64,000 bases of DNA from Neisseria dumasiana (GTDB lineage: Bacteria; Pseudomonadota; Gammaproteobacteria; Burkholderiales; Neisseriaceae). The DNA is taken from assembly GCF_022870885.1 (NCBI RefSeq), contig NZ_CP091509.1, forward strand, positions 372,001 to 436,000, in the 5' to 3' direction. Numbering within the stretch: the stretch's first letter is position 1; each line of letters begins with the position of its first letter. Both the position numbers and the translations under genes were made by a program. Below, piece by piece: positions 1 through 8,677 of the stretch. The notes beneath the pieces were generated by a model. That model saw nothing but the letters and a program-made list of their open reading frames with translations, made no database searches and had not been told where the DNA came from.

Positions 1-516
1 CATACTCCAGCGGGGATCTGATTTCTGGATATCAGAAAGAATACGCTCAACCATATATTTGGAAGTGCCGTAAGGGTTTGTGGTATCTCCGGTAGGCATA
101 TCTTCAGTAATCGGTGTGCGTAAAGGGTCGCCGTAAACAGTGGCTGAAGAGCTGAATACCATGTTGAAAATGCCTGCCGAGGCCATTTCTTCAGTAAGAA
201 TCAGGCTGCCGACGACATTGTTTTCATAATACTTGAGCGGATTTGTGTTGCTTTCGCCTACTGATTTCAGGCCGGCAAAGTGCATGACGGTATTTATGCC
301 GTGTGCTGCAAAAATTTCACGCAGCAGTTTGCGGTCGCGGATATCTCCTTCATAAAAAGTAACGTTTTGTCCTGAAATACGTTTGAGCCGCGGTAGAATT
401 TTTGCTGATGAATTGCACAGGTTATCCAAAATAACAACTTCGTAATGTGCTTTTAATAGTGATAAGGCTGTATGTGAGCCTATAAAGCCCGTTCCCCCTG
501 TAATCAGTATTGTCAT
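1..516 (-). CDS. galE: UDP-glucose/UDP-GlcNAc 4-epimerase, 3' part outside window
   Basis: The first 172 residues are present; the rest lies beyond base 1. It begins with the NAD-binding Rossmann motif GGTGFIGSH (residues 7-15). It has the SSSATVYG strand (about 122-129) with the catalytic Ser/Thr region and the YGTSK Tyr-x-x-x-Lys motif at about 149-153, so it is an extended short-chain dehydrogenase of the GalE family. The family interconverts UDP-glucose/UDP-galactose, and some members also UDP-GlcNAc/UDP-GalNAc. It lies 57 bases after the glycosyltransferase gene on the same strand and is probably the last or next-to-last gene of the capsule biosynthesis operon. Beside a chondroitin-type polymerase its likely job is to supply UDP-GalNAc, but the sugar specificity cannot be read from the visible part. 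Confidence 0.93.
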   Translation of the reverse strand, partial: MTILITGGTGFIGSHTALSLLKAHYEVVILDNLCNSSAKILPRLKRISGQNVTFYEGDIRDRKLLREIFAAHGINTVMHFAGLKSVGESNTNPLKYYENNVVGSLILTEEMASAGIFNMVFSSSATVYGDPLRTPITEDMPTGDTTNPYGTSKYMVERILSDIQKSDPRWSM

Positions 517-573
517 AATGTGTTTCCCATTTTTAGTTTGAAAATTACGAAGACCCCAACGATTTGATGGTTT

Positions 574-2031
574 TTAATATTCGGTAAGTTTGTTTTTGCA
601 GTACAAAACATCTTCGGGGTTAACCCTTAAGCTTTGTGGTGCAGTAAATTGCCGAGCACCGCTGTATTGATGTGAAACATAAGGCATAAGCTTGTTTTTT
701 ATGCATTCCAAATGCCAGCTTCTCCATGATTCCCAATAATTCAGACGGCCTGCCGATATGCCTTGGGCGTTGTAGCCGGTATCCGGAGCGGTCATCAGCG
801 AATCGGAGCGGTGTGCGCCGAATGTTAATGGTTTGTTGACCGACAATACGGCGCGTTTCCCGAAAGCCAGTTTGATGCGCTCTAAAAATTCACTATCCGC
901 TCCAGTGCGCACCCAATCCCATGAACCTATGCGGGAAATGACGGCTTCTTTGCGGAAAAGCGGTGAGGCCGGATTGAGACGGGTTAAAGGGTAGATGAGT
1001 CTTGCATAATAACGGCCGTCATCCTGAATGCGTACCCAGCGGGAGGTGGTACAGACCAGATTCGGATTATCCAGCAGAGGCTGTATTTGATACTCGATTT
1101 TTCGCGGATGAGCCCAGTCGTCGGAATCTTGGCAGGTAACAAACTCGCCTTCGGCATATTGAAGGCCAATGTTTTTTGCGGCAAACGTGCCGATGTTGAG
1201 AGGCAGTTTGAGATAGCGTACACGCGAATCTTTCTGCATCCAGCCGATGATGACTTCGCTTGTCGCATCGCTGCTTGCGTCGTCAATGACAATAATTTCC
1301 AAATTCCGGTAGGTTTGTTTCAATAAGGATTCTATAGCTGCATTGATTCTTTTTTCGTTTTGGTAGGCGGTTACCAAAATGCTGACCAGCGGGCCGGTTG
1401 CCGTGTGCTGGCAGGGGCAATCCAGATTCATTACGTTTGGAGGGATGTTATCATTCTTCAGGTATACGGGCTCTAAACTGTAATGGTTCAGGTATTGGTT
1501 TGTATCGGCCAATTGTTTTTGCGTTGTTGCGGCTGTGTTGGCTGCCAGCAGATACAGCTCGGGATGATGGGCTGCTTGTCCTTCTCGAATAGCTGAGGAA
1601 GTAAATTTTTCAGCCTGCTCGTGTTTGCCGGTACGGGCAAGCAGGTACGGGTATAATTTTGATGCCGAAGGATTGCCGGCCCGCTCCAAGAGGGTCAAAG
1701 CATGGGCGGGCAGGAAAGGAGCGAAAATACCGGCATAAATATGGCTGCTTTTTGTGCCGGAATTGCTTTGGTTGATGAAAACTTGAGCCAATTCTTCCGC
1801 CTCTTTAATACGGCCGCACCCGGCCATCGAAGCAATGTAAGCGGCTTGTGCCAAACGGTTTTTAACCGGATACGGCTGTCGGGTTGCGTGTCGGTGCATA
1901 CCCAGCTTGTGATGCACGTAACACAACCATTCCGGTTGGTGTTTATACCGCTCTGCGTGTGACGATATTTTCAGAAAATCTTTTGTCTGAATTAAATATC
2001 GCAAATAAATGTACAGCAAACCATTCAGCAT
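574..2031 (-). CDS. Family 2 glycosyltransferase with helical N-terminal domain (capsule locus)
   Basis: 485 residues. Residues 1-200 are helix-rich and look like TPR/Sel1-type repeats (AQAAYIASMAGCGRIKEAEE and similar). A GT-A domain of family GT2 follows: PLVSILVTAYQN at about 214, VIDDASSDATSEV at about 248 and the metal-binding DSD at about 302-304. The start is preceded by an AAGGTAA ribosome site. It sits 30 bases after the UDP-glucose dehydrogenase gene and before galE. Related capsule loci (E. coli K4, Pasteurella multocida) also carry extra glycosyltransferase genes besides the polymerase. The acceptor is unknown: it may make a linkage or primer sugar, or decorate the chain. The name is safe at family level only. 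Confidence 0.85.
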   Translation of the reverse strand: MLNGLLYIYLRYLIQTKDFLKISSHAERYKHQPEWLCYVHHKLGMHRHATRQPYPVKNRLAQAAYIASMAGCGRIKEAEELAQVFINQSNSGTKSSHIYAGIFAPFLPAHALTLLERAGNPSASKLYPYLLARTGKHEQAEKFTSSAIREGQAAHHPELYLLAANTAATTQKQLADTNQYLNHYSLEPVYLKNDNIPPNVMNLDCPCQHTATGPLVSILVTAYQNEKRINAAIESLLKQTYRNLEIIVIDDASSDATSEVIIGWMQKDSRVRYLKLPLNIGTFAAKNIGLQYAEGEFVTCQDSDDWAHPRKIEYQIQPLLDNPNLVCTTSRWVRIQDDGRYYARLIYPLTRLNPASPLFRKEAVISRIGSWDWVRTGADSEFLERIKLAFGKRAVLSVNKPLTFGAHRSDSLMTAPDTGYNAQGISAGRLNYWESWRSWHLECIKNKLMPYVSHQYSGARQFTAPQSLRVNPEDVLYCKNKLTEY

Positions 2032-2061
2032 TGCTTTTACCTTGCCAGTTTGTATGGTGCT

Positions 2062-3234
2062 TCAAGCATCTGTGCCCGATAAATCGCGGCTGTACACTTT
2101 ATCTAAAACGTCATTCAGGTCGTCGGTGATCCGATTGGCGACAATGATATCTGCCTGTTGTTTGAATTCTGCTAAATCGTGCATGACCGGCGAATGGAAA
2201 AAATGACTCTCTTGCAGTACGGGTTCGTAAACAATGACATGGATACCTTTGGCTTTTAAACGCTTCATGATGCCTTGAATCGAAGAAGCTCGGAAATTAT
2301 CGGATCCGGATTTCATTACCAAGCGGTAGATGCCAACCGTTTGAGGTTTTCTGCGCAGAATGTCTTCTGCGATAAAGTCTTTTCGAGTACTATTGGCTGA
2401 AACAATCGCTTGAATCATGTTTTGAGGTACATTTTGATAGTTGGCGAGTAACTGCTTGGTATCTTTGGGCAGGCAGTAGCCTCCGTAGCCGAAACTCGGA
2501 TTGTTGTAATGTTTGCCGATACGGGAATCCAAGCATACGCCGTCAATGATTTTCTGGGTATCCAAGCCGTGTATTGCTGCGTAAGTATCTAATTCATTGA
2601 AGTAAGCAACACGCATGGCCAGGTAGGTGTTAGCAAACAATTTAATGGCCTCTGCTTCTGTGTTGTTGGTTAACAGTATGGGTGCATCCGGTTTCAATGA
2701 GGCGTCACGTAACAGTTCGGCAAATTTTTTTGCTTTTTCAGAGTGCTCGCCAACAATAATCCGGCTTGGATGAAGGTTGTCGTATAAGGCTTTGCCTTCC
2801 CTTAAGAATTCGGGTGAAAAAATAATGTTTTCTACATTCAATTCCTGTTTTAACCGCTCTGTAAATCCGACCGGTACGGTAGATTTTATGATGATGATTG
2901 CATTTTGATTGATGGAAACAGCATCGCGCACCACCGATTCTACTGACGCGGTATTGAAATAATTGCTGACAGGGTCGTAATCGGTAGGGGTGGAAATGAT
3001 GATGTAATCCGCCCCGCAATAAGCTTGCTCTTTATCTGTTGTTGCACTGAAATTCAAAGGCTTTTCGGCCAAATAGTGCTCGATTTCGGCATCAACAATA
3101 GGAGATATTTTACGGTTAAGTAAGCCTACTTTTTCTTCATTGACGTCTAAGGCAACCACTTCGTTATGCTGCGCCAAAAGAACTGCATTAGATAATCCGA
3201 CGTATCCCGAACCGACGATAGTTATTTTTCTCAT
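2062..3234 (-). CDS. ugd: UDP-glucose 6-dehydrogenase (KfiD/KfoF type)
   Basis: 390 residues, the length of the short capsule-type dehydrogenases such as KfiD of E. coli K5. It oxidises UDP-glucose twice with NAD+ to give UDP-glucuronic acid. The NAD motif GSGYVG is at residues 8-13, the KSTVPVGFT segment near 117, SPEFLREG near 140, and the catalytic cysteine lies in [11 protein letters not shown] (Cys254). The C-terminal end, [12 protein letters not shown], is also typical of the KfiD group. It lies 50 bases after the polymerase gene and 30 bases before the glycosyltransferase gene, all co-directional. It should provide the GlcA donor for the capsule polymer. Confidence 0.95.
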   Translation of the reverse strand: MRKITIVGSGYVGLSNAVLLAQHNEVVALDVNEEKVGLLNRKISPIVDAEIEHYLAEKPLNFSATTDKEQAYCGADYIIISTPTDYDPVSNYFNTASVESVVRDAVSINQNAIIIIKSTVPVGFTERLKQELNVENIIFSPEFLREGKALYDNLHPSRIIVGEHSEKAKKFAELLRDASLKPDAPILLTNNTEAEAIKLFANTYLAMRVAYFNELDTYAAIHGLDTQKIIDGVCLDSRIGKHYNNPSFGYGGYCLPKDTKQLLANYQNVPQNMIQAIVSANSTRKDFIAEDILRRKPQTVGIYRLVMKSGSDNFRASSIQGIMKRLKAKGIHVIVYEPVLQESHFFHSPVMHDLAEFKQQADIIVANRITDDLNDVLDKVYSRDLSGTDA

Positions 3235-3284
3235 TTTTATAGTTCTCTAAAGGTAATTAAGTTGTAAAAGCAAACCGCATGCCA

Positions 3285-5372
3285 TTATTGATTTAATTTA
3301 AAGACATATTTTCTACTTGCATCATCCGAGTCTTGAGGGCTGTATTCATATGTATTTTGGAATTGGCGTTTCAAGGAGGCATTAACTACTTTGAAATGGT
3401 TTATTTTTTGAAGTCCCAATTTTTTAATCGAAGTATTTTCGCCATGTAAAACGCGGTTGTAGCAAATTTTATTTAAATGTTTAAATTCGCCCACTTCACT
3501 CAATTTTAGGTAGATATCGTAATCAACGGCATTGGTAATGGTTTCATCGAATCCGTCTGTTAAGTACCAAGCTCGTGCTGAAAACATCCGGAAATGATGG
3601 ACAATCATAGCGGTGGTTAATTTTTCACGTGAAAATTCAGGCCAGTTATATCCTTTGGCAATCAATGTTCCGTCAGGATTTACATTGCGGTTGGTTGTAT
3701 ACACACAAGCTAATTTCCGGTTTTTAATAAACTCATTCAGACAAAGCTCAACGGCATCTGGTTCTAGGTAGTCATCTGAATCCAATTGCCCAATATAAAA
3801 TCCCTTTGCCATTTTTACTGCGGCGTTTGATGCAGATGCGATACCTCCGTTTTTCTTGGTCATAATGCGTACGCGAGGATTTTTACCATAATGATTGTGT
3901 AAAACTTCTAAAGTATCATCAGTCGATCCATCGTCGCAAATACAAACTTCTAAATCTGTAATGGTTTGATTTAATGCGCTATCTACACAGCGAACAATAT
4001 GAGTAGAGCAATTGTAGGCAGGGATGTAGATAGATACCAAAGGTACTTTATGTATCACACTCAACGTTAAAGGAGAGGGTTTACGATAAAAATAAGGTAC
4101 TTTTTCTTTAACGATATTGATGGTAATTTTTTTGCCTTCTTCACGGTCTGTTTCGTTTTCTTTTCCGGGAGGTTCTTGGTGATATGCCATACCACCGTTT
4201 ACGGCTTGGAAAAAACAGCCTTTTTTAAATAGACGGTAGCCGAATTCATTATCTTCTCCGCCCCAATGGGTAAATTCTTCATCAAACCAACCGGCAATAT
4301 CTAGCCATTTTTTTGCAAATGCAACGTTGCCCCCGCTAAAAAAACGGAAAGGAGTATCGCAAAGGCGCAGATTGTCAGTTTTTGCAAAATGCTCTAGTCG
4401 CCAGTCGATAGAAGAAGTACCATTTTGTTTGCTACCGACTATATTATTAGTCTGAGTTTCAGGTAAATTAGATACAAGGTTTCTATCGGCTAAAAAATCC
4501 TTAGCTGATAGACCGTGTGTATCAACATACTTTCTAGGACCAATCAGAGCGATATTGTCATTCTCCAGTAAACGCTCAAGATAGGACTGCACCCATTCAG
4601 GATTGGGAGCCATGTCACAATCTAAGATGGATACATAGTCATATTTTGCAGTCCTTAGCCCCAGATTTCTCACGGCACATAATTGATAGCCGTTATCTGG
4701 CTGTCGTACATATTTAATGTCTAAAGACGTTTCGTACTTCTTAACGACATCAACTATTTGCTGATGACTTCCGTCATCGGCAACGATTACTTCAAAAGAA
4801 AATTTGGTTTTTTGGTTGACTAAACAGGCTAAGGTAATATCTAAAATCCAGTTGCGATTAAATGTAGGCACGATGACAGATAAGCCAATATTATTTTTTG
4901 TATCATGATTATTGATGTCTACACTTTGTCTTTTTTTTAACCACAGAAAATCATTTGGTCCTTCGGGCAAGGGGGCAAGTTTCAGATCTTTAGGCCAATC
5001 AGATGGAATAAGGCTTACTTTTTTATGTTCGGCATCTTCTGATTTACGTTGGGTTATTTGTTTCCATGTGTCTATCAAGTGATTACGTTGTGAATCTGAA
5101 ATTGATAAAGCTCCCTGATTATTTAATAAGATGATCGTAGCAGGATCTAAGCTATCAATAGTTTGAATTTGCTGGGATTCTGCAGTTTTGATTGATTTGT
5201 CATTAATAGCTTTAGTCGAGATATTACCCTTTAATGCTTCAAGGCATTTTTTTATGTGCAAGGAGACGACTTTTTCTCCATAAATATTAGATGCTTGCCG
5301 AAATAACGGTAGGGCATCTTGAAAATTATGATTGTTGTAGCAGGAAATTGCTCGGCTTAATATTTTTTCCAT
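3285..5372 (-). CDS. kfoC-like: Bifunctional glycosaminoglycan synthase, chondroitin-synthase type (KfoC/PmCS-like)
   Basis: 695 residues, close to KfoC of E. coli K4 (about 686) and shorter than the Pasteurella enzymes (about 970). Residues 1-160 form an N-terminal helical region with the conserved APLP..ND.LW..KR stretch. GT-A domain 1 begins at LSVIVPTFNR (164), with VADDGS (197-202), DCD (251-253) and WGGED (370-374). GT-A domain 2 begins at VSIYIPAYNC (446), with ICDDGSTDDT (478-487) and DSD (531-533). In this family one domain adds GlcA and the other a hexosamine. Domain 1 reads GYQLCAVRNLGLR, SILDCDMAP, KYVDTH and GWFDEEF, as in chondroitin synthases; as I recall, hyaluronan synthase PmHAS has GFQASAARNMGLR, GLLDCDMAP, KYIDTQ and GFFDEEF. 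The product is therefore inferred to be a GlcA-GalNAc chain polymerised at the cytoplasmic face. Low GC suggests acquisition by transfer. Confidence 0.92.
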   Translation of the reverse strand: MEKILSRAISCYNNHNFQDALPLFRQASNIYGEKVVSLHIKKCLEALKGNISTKAINDKSIKTAESQQIQTIDSLDPATIILLNNQGALSISDSQRNHLIDTWKQITQRKSEDAEHKKVSLIPSDWPKDLKLAPLPEGPNDFLWLKKRQSVDINNHDTKNNIGLSVIVPTFNRNWILDITLACLVNQKTKFSFEVIVADDGSHQQIVDVVKKYETSLDIKYVRQPDNGYQLCAVRNLGLRTAKYDYVSILDCDMAPNPEWVQSYLERLLENDNIALIGPRKYVDTHGLSAKDFLADRNLVSNLPETQTNNIVGSKQNGTSSIDWRLEHFAKTDNLRLCDTPFRFFSGGNVAFAKKWLDIAGWFDEEFTHWGGEDNEFGYRLFKKGCFFQAVNGGMAYHQEPPGKENETDREEGKKITINIVKEKVPYFYRKPSPLTLSVIHKVPLVSIYIPAYNCSTHIVRCVDSALNQTITDLEVCICDDGSTDDTLEVLHNHYGKNPRVRIMTKKNGGIASASNAAVKMAKGFYIGQLDSDDYLEPDAVELCLNEFIKNRKLACVYTTNRNVNPDGTLIAKGYNWPEFSREKLTTAMIVHHFRMFSARAWYLTDGFDETITNAVDYDIYLKLSEVGEFKHLNKICYNRVLHGENTSIKKLGLQKINHFKVVNASLKRQFQNTYEYSPQDSDDASRKYVFKLNQ

Positions 5373-5432
5373 GGGGAGATTCCCGTAATGCTGATTTTTA
5401 TATCAAAATAAAAATATATAAAAGTAGTTTAA

Positions 5433-7073
5433 TCAGACAGCTACTTTATTTTTATTTCTTTTAAATTGTCTCGCCGTATTCGCCAAAACGAAAGGTGTAA
5501 AAATCCATTTTAGAGGGTTACGTACACAAACTAAAAAACTTTGGCCCAGTTGGTATGAAAGGTGTTTGTGGACACGGTTAATATCTGCAGCATCGTTGTA
5601 GAAATGAACCGGTGGTAGTTCTTGAGCTTGTTCTTTTTGTCGTTTTGCGGTCAACTTAGTTGTTCTAATCAAGGCAAAAGGCATTTTGAAACAGCCGCCG
5701 ATACTTTTGCTGCAATAAATCATAGTTGCGCCCAGTTGGTAAGGCAGTTCGTTTTTTACACGCTCTGCAGCACCGTAATAAACAGGTCGTGCTGCCAAAC
5801 GCTGTTTTTCCAAATGTGTTTCTTCTAATTTTTCTTGCACAAGATGGAGTTGCTCGAGCAAAAGAGCGTTTTCTTCTTCCAATGTGGATTGGGTGTTTTG
5901 CAGACGGAGGATGTCTTTCTGTGCTGCGTCGGATTTTGCGGTGAACGAGTCAATTTTTTCTTTCAAATTCGATTTTTCTCTTTCTAATTGTGTTTGTTTT
6001 TCTTTCAAGCTCGATTTTTCTCTTTCTAATTGTGCTTGTGTTTGCAAGGCAGCTTCTATCTTTTGTTTATATTCAGATGTAAGCGTTTCTGCCTGTTTTA
6101 ATTTTTGTTCGGTTTGTCTGTGTGATGTGCAGGCTGCTTCAAGTTGTTTCTCAGTTTGCTGTAATTGTTCTGAAAGTATTTCAAGATTGTTTTTGCCGGT
6201 TAGGTTATTAGTAATCAACTGCAGTTGCTCTTGTCGTTGATGAAGTATTGCCTGCCATGCCCATAAAATTTTTTCACGGGAGGAATTTGTGCTGTCTGAT
6301 GCAGGTTTAAGTGGCAGGGTGGCATTTTGTTGCAGTTTTTCGTATAACTTCATTGCTTCACTATTTTTATCAATTAGCAGGTCTGCGAGAAATGTAGTTA
6401 AACCCTTTTGAATGTCATGGCGTGAGGCATTGCTTGAGCTTGTGCTGTTGGATTCAGTTGACTGCGTAAGCAGTTTGGCCGGTTTGTTTTTTTTGATCTG
6501 CCAAGGTGCTTCTATGTGCCGGGAAATCTGTTTTAAGTATTTTTTGGTCGTGCGCTGCGCTTGTTCGCTATGGATCAACAAGCAGCGGTCTTGGTTGCTG
6601 GTGTAAAAGTCCAAAAGGCTTTCGTTGTACTCTGACCATTCTTGTAGTTTTTTTTCCAGAGTTTGGCCGGTTAAAGTTTGCTGAGCGGGGTGTACCAAGA
6701 CGCTATGGGGTGTGTCATACACTAAAATAAAATGTATAGAAGTGTCGACATCGCGCCAGTACTCCAGTAGTTCGAGTGCTTGTGGGTCAGACCAGCCCCA
6801 TAAGGTCTGCTCCATATTGCTCAAAAATAAGTCTATGGCCAAAGTATTCCATATGCCGCTGATTTGACGTTGTGTGATTTTTTTTGTTGTTGATGTAATG
6901 CGTTCAGATGGCCGTGTTGATTTGGCAGACTGTAGTAGGAGTCTGTTTATTTCTATGGGAGTCAAACTGTCACGTTTGGATGGGAATGCTTGTTTCATCC
7001 CATGTTGGTGCAAAAGTGTTTCTACTGCCTGATGGTTAGAGTCAGGATGTCCAATGATGATAATTTTAGCCAT
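5433..7073 (-). CDS. kfiB-like: KfiB-like capsule biosynthesis protein, coiled coil
   Basis: 546 residues from the ATG at 7073, which has an AAGGGG ribosome site nine bases upstream; an in-frame ATG at 7112 lacks one. The N-terminal 200 residues look like a sulfotransferase-type P-loop fold with a degenerate loop (IIGHPDSNHQAVETLL) and a LWGWSDPQALELLEYW segment. A long Gln/Glu/Lys coiled coil follows at about 290-430, with a repeated SSLKEKQTQLEREK/SNLKEK unit. The C-terminus has two similar hydrophobic segments, each introduced by YQLG (LPYQLGATMIY and LSYQLGQSFLV). This layout and these motifs match KfiB of E. coli K5 as I remember it, a protein needed for heparosan capsule assembly but without known catalysis. 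It is the first gene of the minus-strand biosynthesis operon and probably a membrane-associated scaffold. Confidence 0.8.
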   Translation of the reverse strand: MAKIIIIGHPDSNHQAVETLLHQHGMKQAFPSKRDSLTPIEINRLLLQSAKSTRPSERITSTTKKITQRQISGIWNTLAIDLFLSNMEQTLWGWSDPQALELLEYWRDVDTSIHFILVYDTPHSVLVHPAQQTLTGQTLEKKLQEWSEYNESLLDFYTSNQDRCLLIHSEQAQRTTKKYLKQISRHIEAPWQIKKNKPAKLLTQSTESNSTSSSNASRHDIQKGLTTFLADLLIDKNSEAMKLYEKLQQNATLPLKPASDSTNSSREKILWAWQAILHQRQEQLQLITNNLTGKNNLEILSEQLQQTEKQLEAACTSHRQTEQKLKQAETLTSEYKQKIEAALQTQAQLEREKSSLKEKQTQLEREKSNLKEKIDSFTAKSDAAQKDILRLQNTQSTLEEENALLLEQLHLVQEKLEETHLEKQRLAARPVYYGAAERVKNELPYQLGATMIYCSKSIGGCFKMPFALIRTTKLTAKRQKEQAQELPPVHFYNDAADINRVHKHLSYQLGQSFLVCVRNPLKWIFTPFVLANTARQFKRNKNKVAV

Positions 7074-7479
7074 TTTGCTTATCCCCTTTGGTACTGTTGT
7101 TGGTTGAATCAAAACTGGAGGAAGGTAAATTGTTAAATTCTCTTAACTTTATATAACAAATGATTTGACGATTTTGTTCTAATTTTTTATTGGCTGATTT
7201 TTAATGTATTTTCCTGATTTAAAAATCAGCCAATATGATAAATGTATGAGTAAAGTGCATTTTGCATACATATATTAACCTTATTTTTCTTTCCCTTGAT
7301 GTTTTTTTTTCGATATTATATAAAAAAAATCTTTTTTGGTATAGTATCTGAAAATATTATTTTAAAAAATTAATATTGTTAAATTTTTAATTTTTAAATA
7401 GATTTTCATTATAGTTTTATTCAATTAGTTGATTTATAGGAAAAATATTGAATCTTTTCGGATTTTGAATGGCATTTTT
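7074..7479. promoter_or_regulatory. Divergent promoter region between capsule biosynthesis and export operons
   Basis: This AT-rich 406-base stretch separates the two divergent capsule operons, the same arrangement as the ctrA-css/sia intergenic region of meningococci. Candidate -10 boxes are TATAGT at 7340-7345 (plus, towards ctrA) and TATAAT at 7320-7315 (minus, towards the kfiB-like gene); I see no strong -35 for either. The plus-strand leader is AT-rich. No gene is seen here. Confidence 0.5.
7189..7234 (-). promoter_or_regulatory. Perfect 15-bp inverted repeat in the leader of the capsule biosynthesis operon
   Basis: attggctgattttta (7189-7203) and taaaaatcagccaat (7220-7234) are exact inverted repeats around a 16-base loop. 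If transcription towards the kfiB-like gene starts near 7308 or further upstream, this hairpin lies in the 5' untranslated RNA, about 115 bases before the start codon. It could be an attenuator, a temperature-sensitive or stability structure, or a protein-binding operator. Confidence 0.5.
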
Positions 7480-8661
7480 ATGATAAATAGAAGTATTTTT
7501 TCGCTTTTTTTATTAAGTGGCTGCGTTGTTGCTCTGCTTACTTCATGTGCTGCGCTGCCGGCTTCGGGGCCGGCCTACCGTAATACCATCTCCTTAAAAG
7601 AAACTGCAGCCAGTCACTCTGTTCCTGCGGTTGAGTGGGTAGATGTGTCTGAGTCAATTATTGGTAGTTTGAATAACTCTGCAGAAAAGCAATCATTTAG
7701 GAGTTTATTGCAACACTTAGACAGGCCTGCCGGAGCGGTAGGTGAAGGGGACATCTTGGATATCGCTATTTGGGAGGCGCCACCGGCACTGTTGTTCGGC
7801 GGCGTATTGACTTCGCAAGGCTCGGGAAATGCACACGTGATGAAATTGCCTGAACAGATGGTGGGATCAGACGGCAAAATCAGCGTACCTTTTTTAGGTT
7901 TAGTGTATGTAAAGGGGAAAACACCGGCAGTTATTCAATCTGAGATTTCAGGCCGTCTGAAAAAAATGGCTAACCAGCCTCAGGTTATGGTGCGGTTGGT
8001 TAAGAATAATTCGACTAATGTGTTGGTTGTGAAAGCAGGCAATACTATCCGTATGCCGTTGACTGCTCATGGTGAGCGCGTTTTGGATGCTGTAGCGGCG
8101 GCCGGTGGCGTGGCTGATAATGTGCGGGACGTGTCTGTACAACTGACTCGAAAAGGGGTAGTGAAAACGCTGGCATTCGAGACATTGATCGAAAAGCCTT
8201 CGGAAAATGTGTTACTGGAAACAGGGGATGTTGTGACCTTGCATTCAAACCCTCTCAGTTTTACCGCATTGGGAGCGGTAGGGAAAGTGCAGCAATTCCG
8301 GTTTGCTGCAAAGGGTTTGAGCTTAGCTGAAGCTTTGGGGCTGGTGGGTGGAACTTCAGACCGTAGAGCTGCTGCACAAGGTGTGTTTGTGTTCCGTTAT
8401 CAGCCTTTATCGCTGTTGAAGCCATCAGAGCAAGATAAATGGATCGCAAAAGGATATAAATCGGAATCGGATATACCGGTTGTGTACCGCATAGACTTAT
8501 CAGATGCCCGATCATTGTTTTGGATTCAGAAGTTCCCTATGCAAGACAAAGATATTTTGTATGTGGCAAATTCACCGTTGGCGGAAATGCAGAAGTTTTT
8601 GCAATTTGTGTTTTCACCGGTAGTTAGTGGTGTTGGCAGTATCAATAATTTAGGTAATTAA
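7480..8661 (+). CDS. ctrA: Capsule polysaccharide export outer-membrane lipoprotein CtrA
   Basis: 393 residues from ATG 7480. A TTG at 7429 would extend it, but the extension has no signal-peptide character. The lipoprotein signal is MINRSIFSLF...ALLTSC with the lipobox LTSC, followed by AALPASGP. It belongs to the polysaccharide export (Wza/KpsD/BexD) family: the poly-export domain starts at GEGDILDIAIWEAP, and SLBB-like segments follow (NVLVVKAGNTIRMPL; FTALGAVGKVQQFRF). These proteins form the outer-membrane channel for capsule. It is the first gene of ctrABCD. The start region has only a weak Shine-Dalgarno sequence. Confidence 0.93.
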   Translation: MINRSIFSLFLLSGCVVALLTSCAALPASGPAYRNTISLKETAASHSVPAVEWVDVSESIIGSLNNSAEKQSFRSLLQHLDRPAGAVGEGDILDIAIWEAPPALLFGGVLTSQGSGNAHVMKLPEQMVGSDGKISVPFLGLVYVKGKTPAVIQSEISGRLKKMANQPQVMVRLVKNNSTNVLVVKAGNTIRMPLTAHGERVLDAVAAAGGVADNVRDVSVQLTRKGVVKTLAFETLIEKPSENVLLETGDVVTLHSNPLSFTALGAVGKVQQFRFAAKGLSLAEALGLVGGTSDRRAAAQGVFVFRYQPLSLLKPSEQDKWIAKGYKSESDIPVVYRIDLSDARSLFWIQKFPMQDKDILYVANSPLAEMQKFLQFVFSPVVSGVGSINNLGN

Positions 8662-8677
8662 CCGGGGAACATGCAAA

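Noticed and set aside
3285..5372. Polymerase as a hyaluronan synthase
   Set aside because: The N-terminal catalytic domain has the chondroitin-synthase versions of the discriminating stretches. The second domain is shared by both types and does not help.
7429..7479. Longer CtrA from a TTG start at 7429
   Set aside because: It would put 17 non-signal residues before a normal lipoprotein signal peptide; ATG 7480 is preferred.
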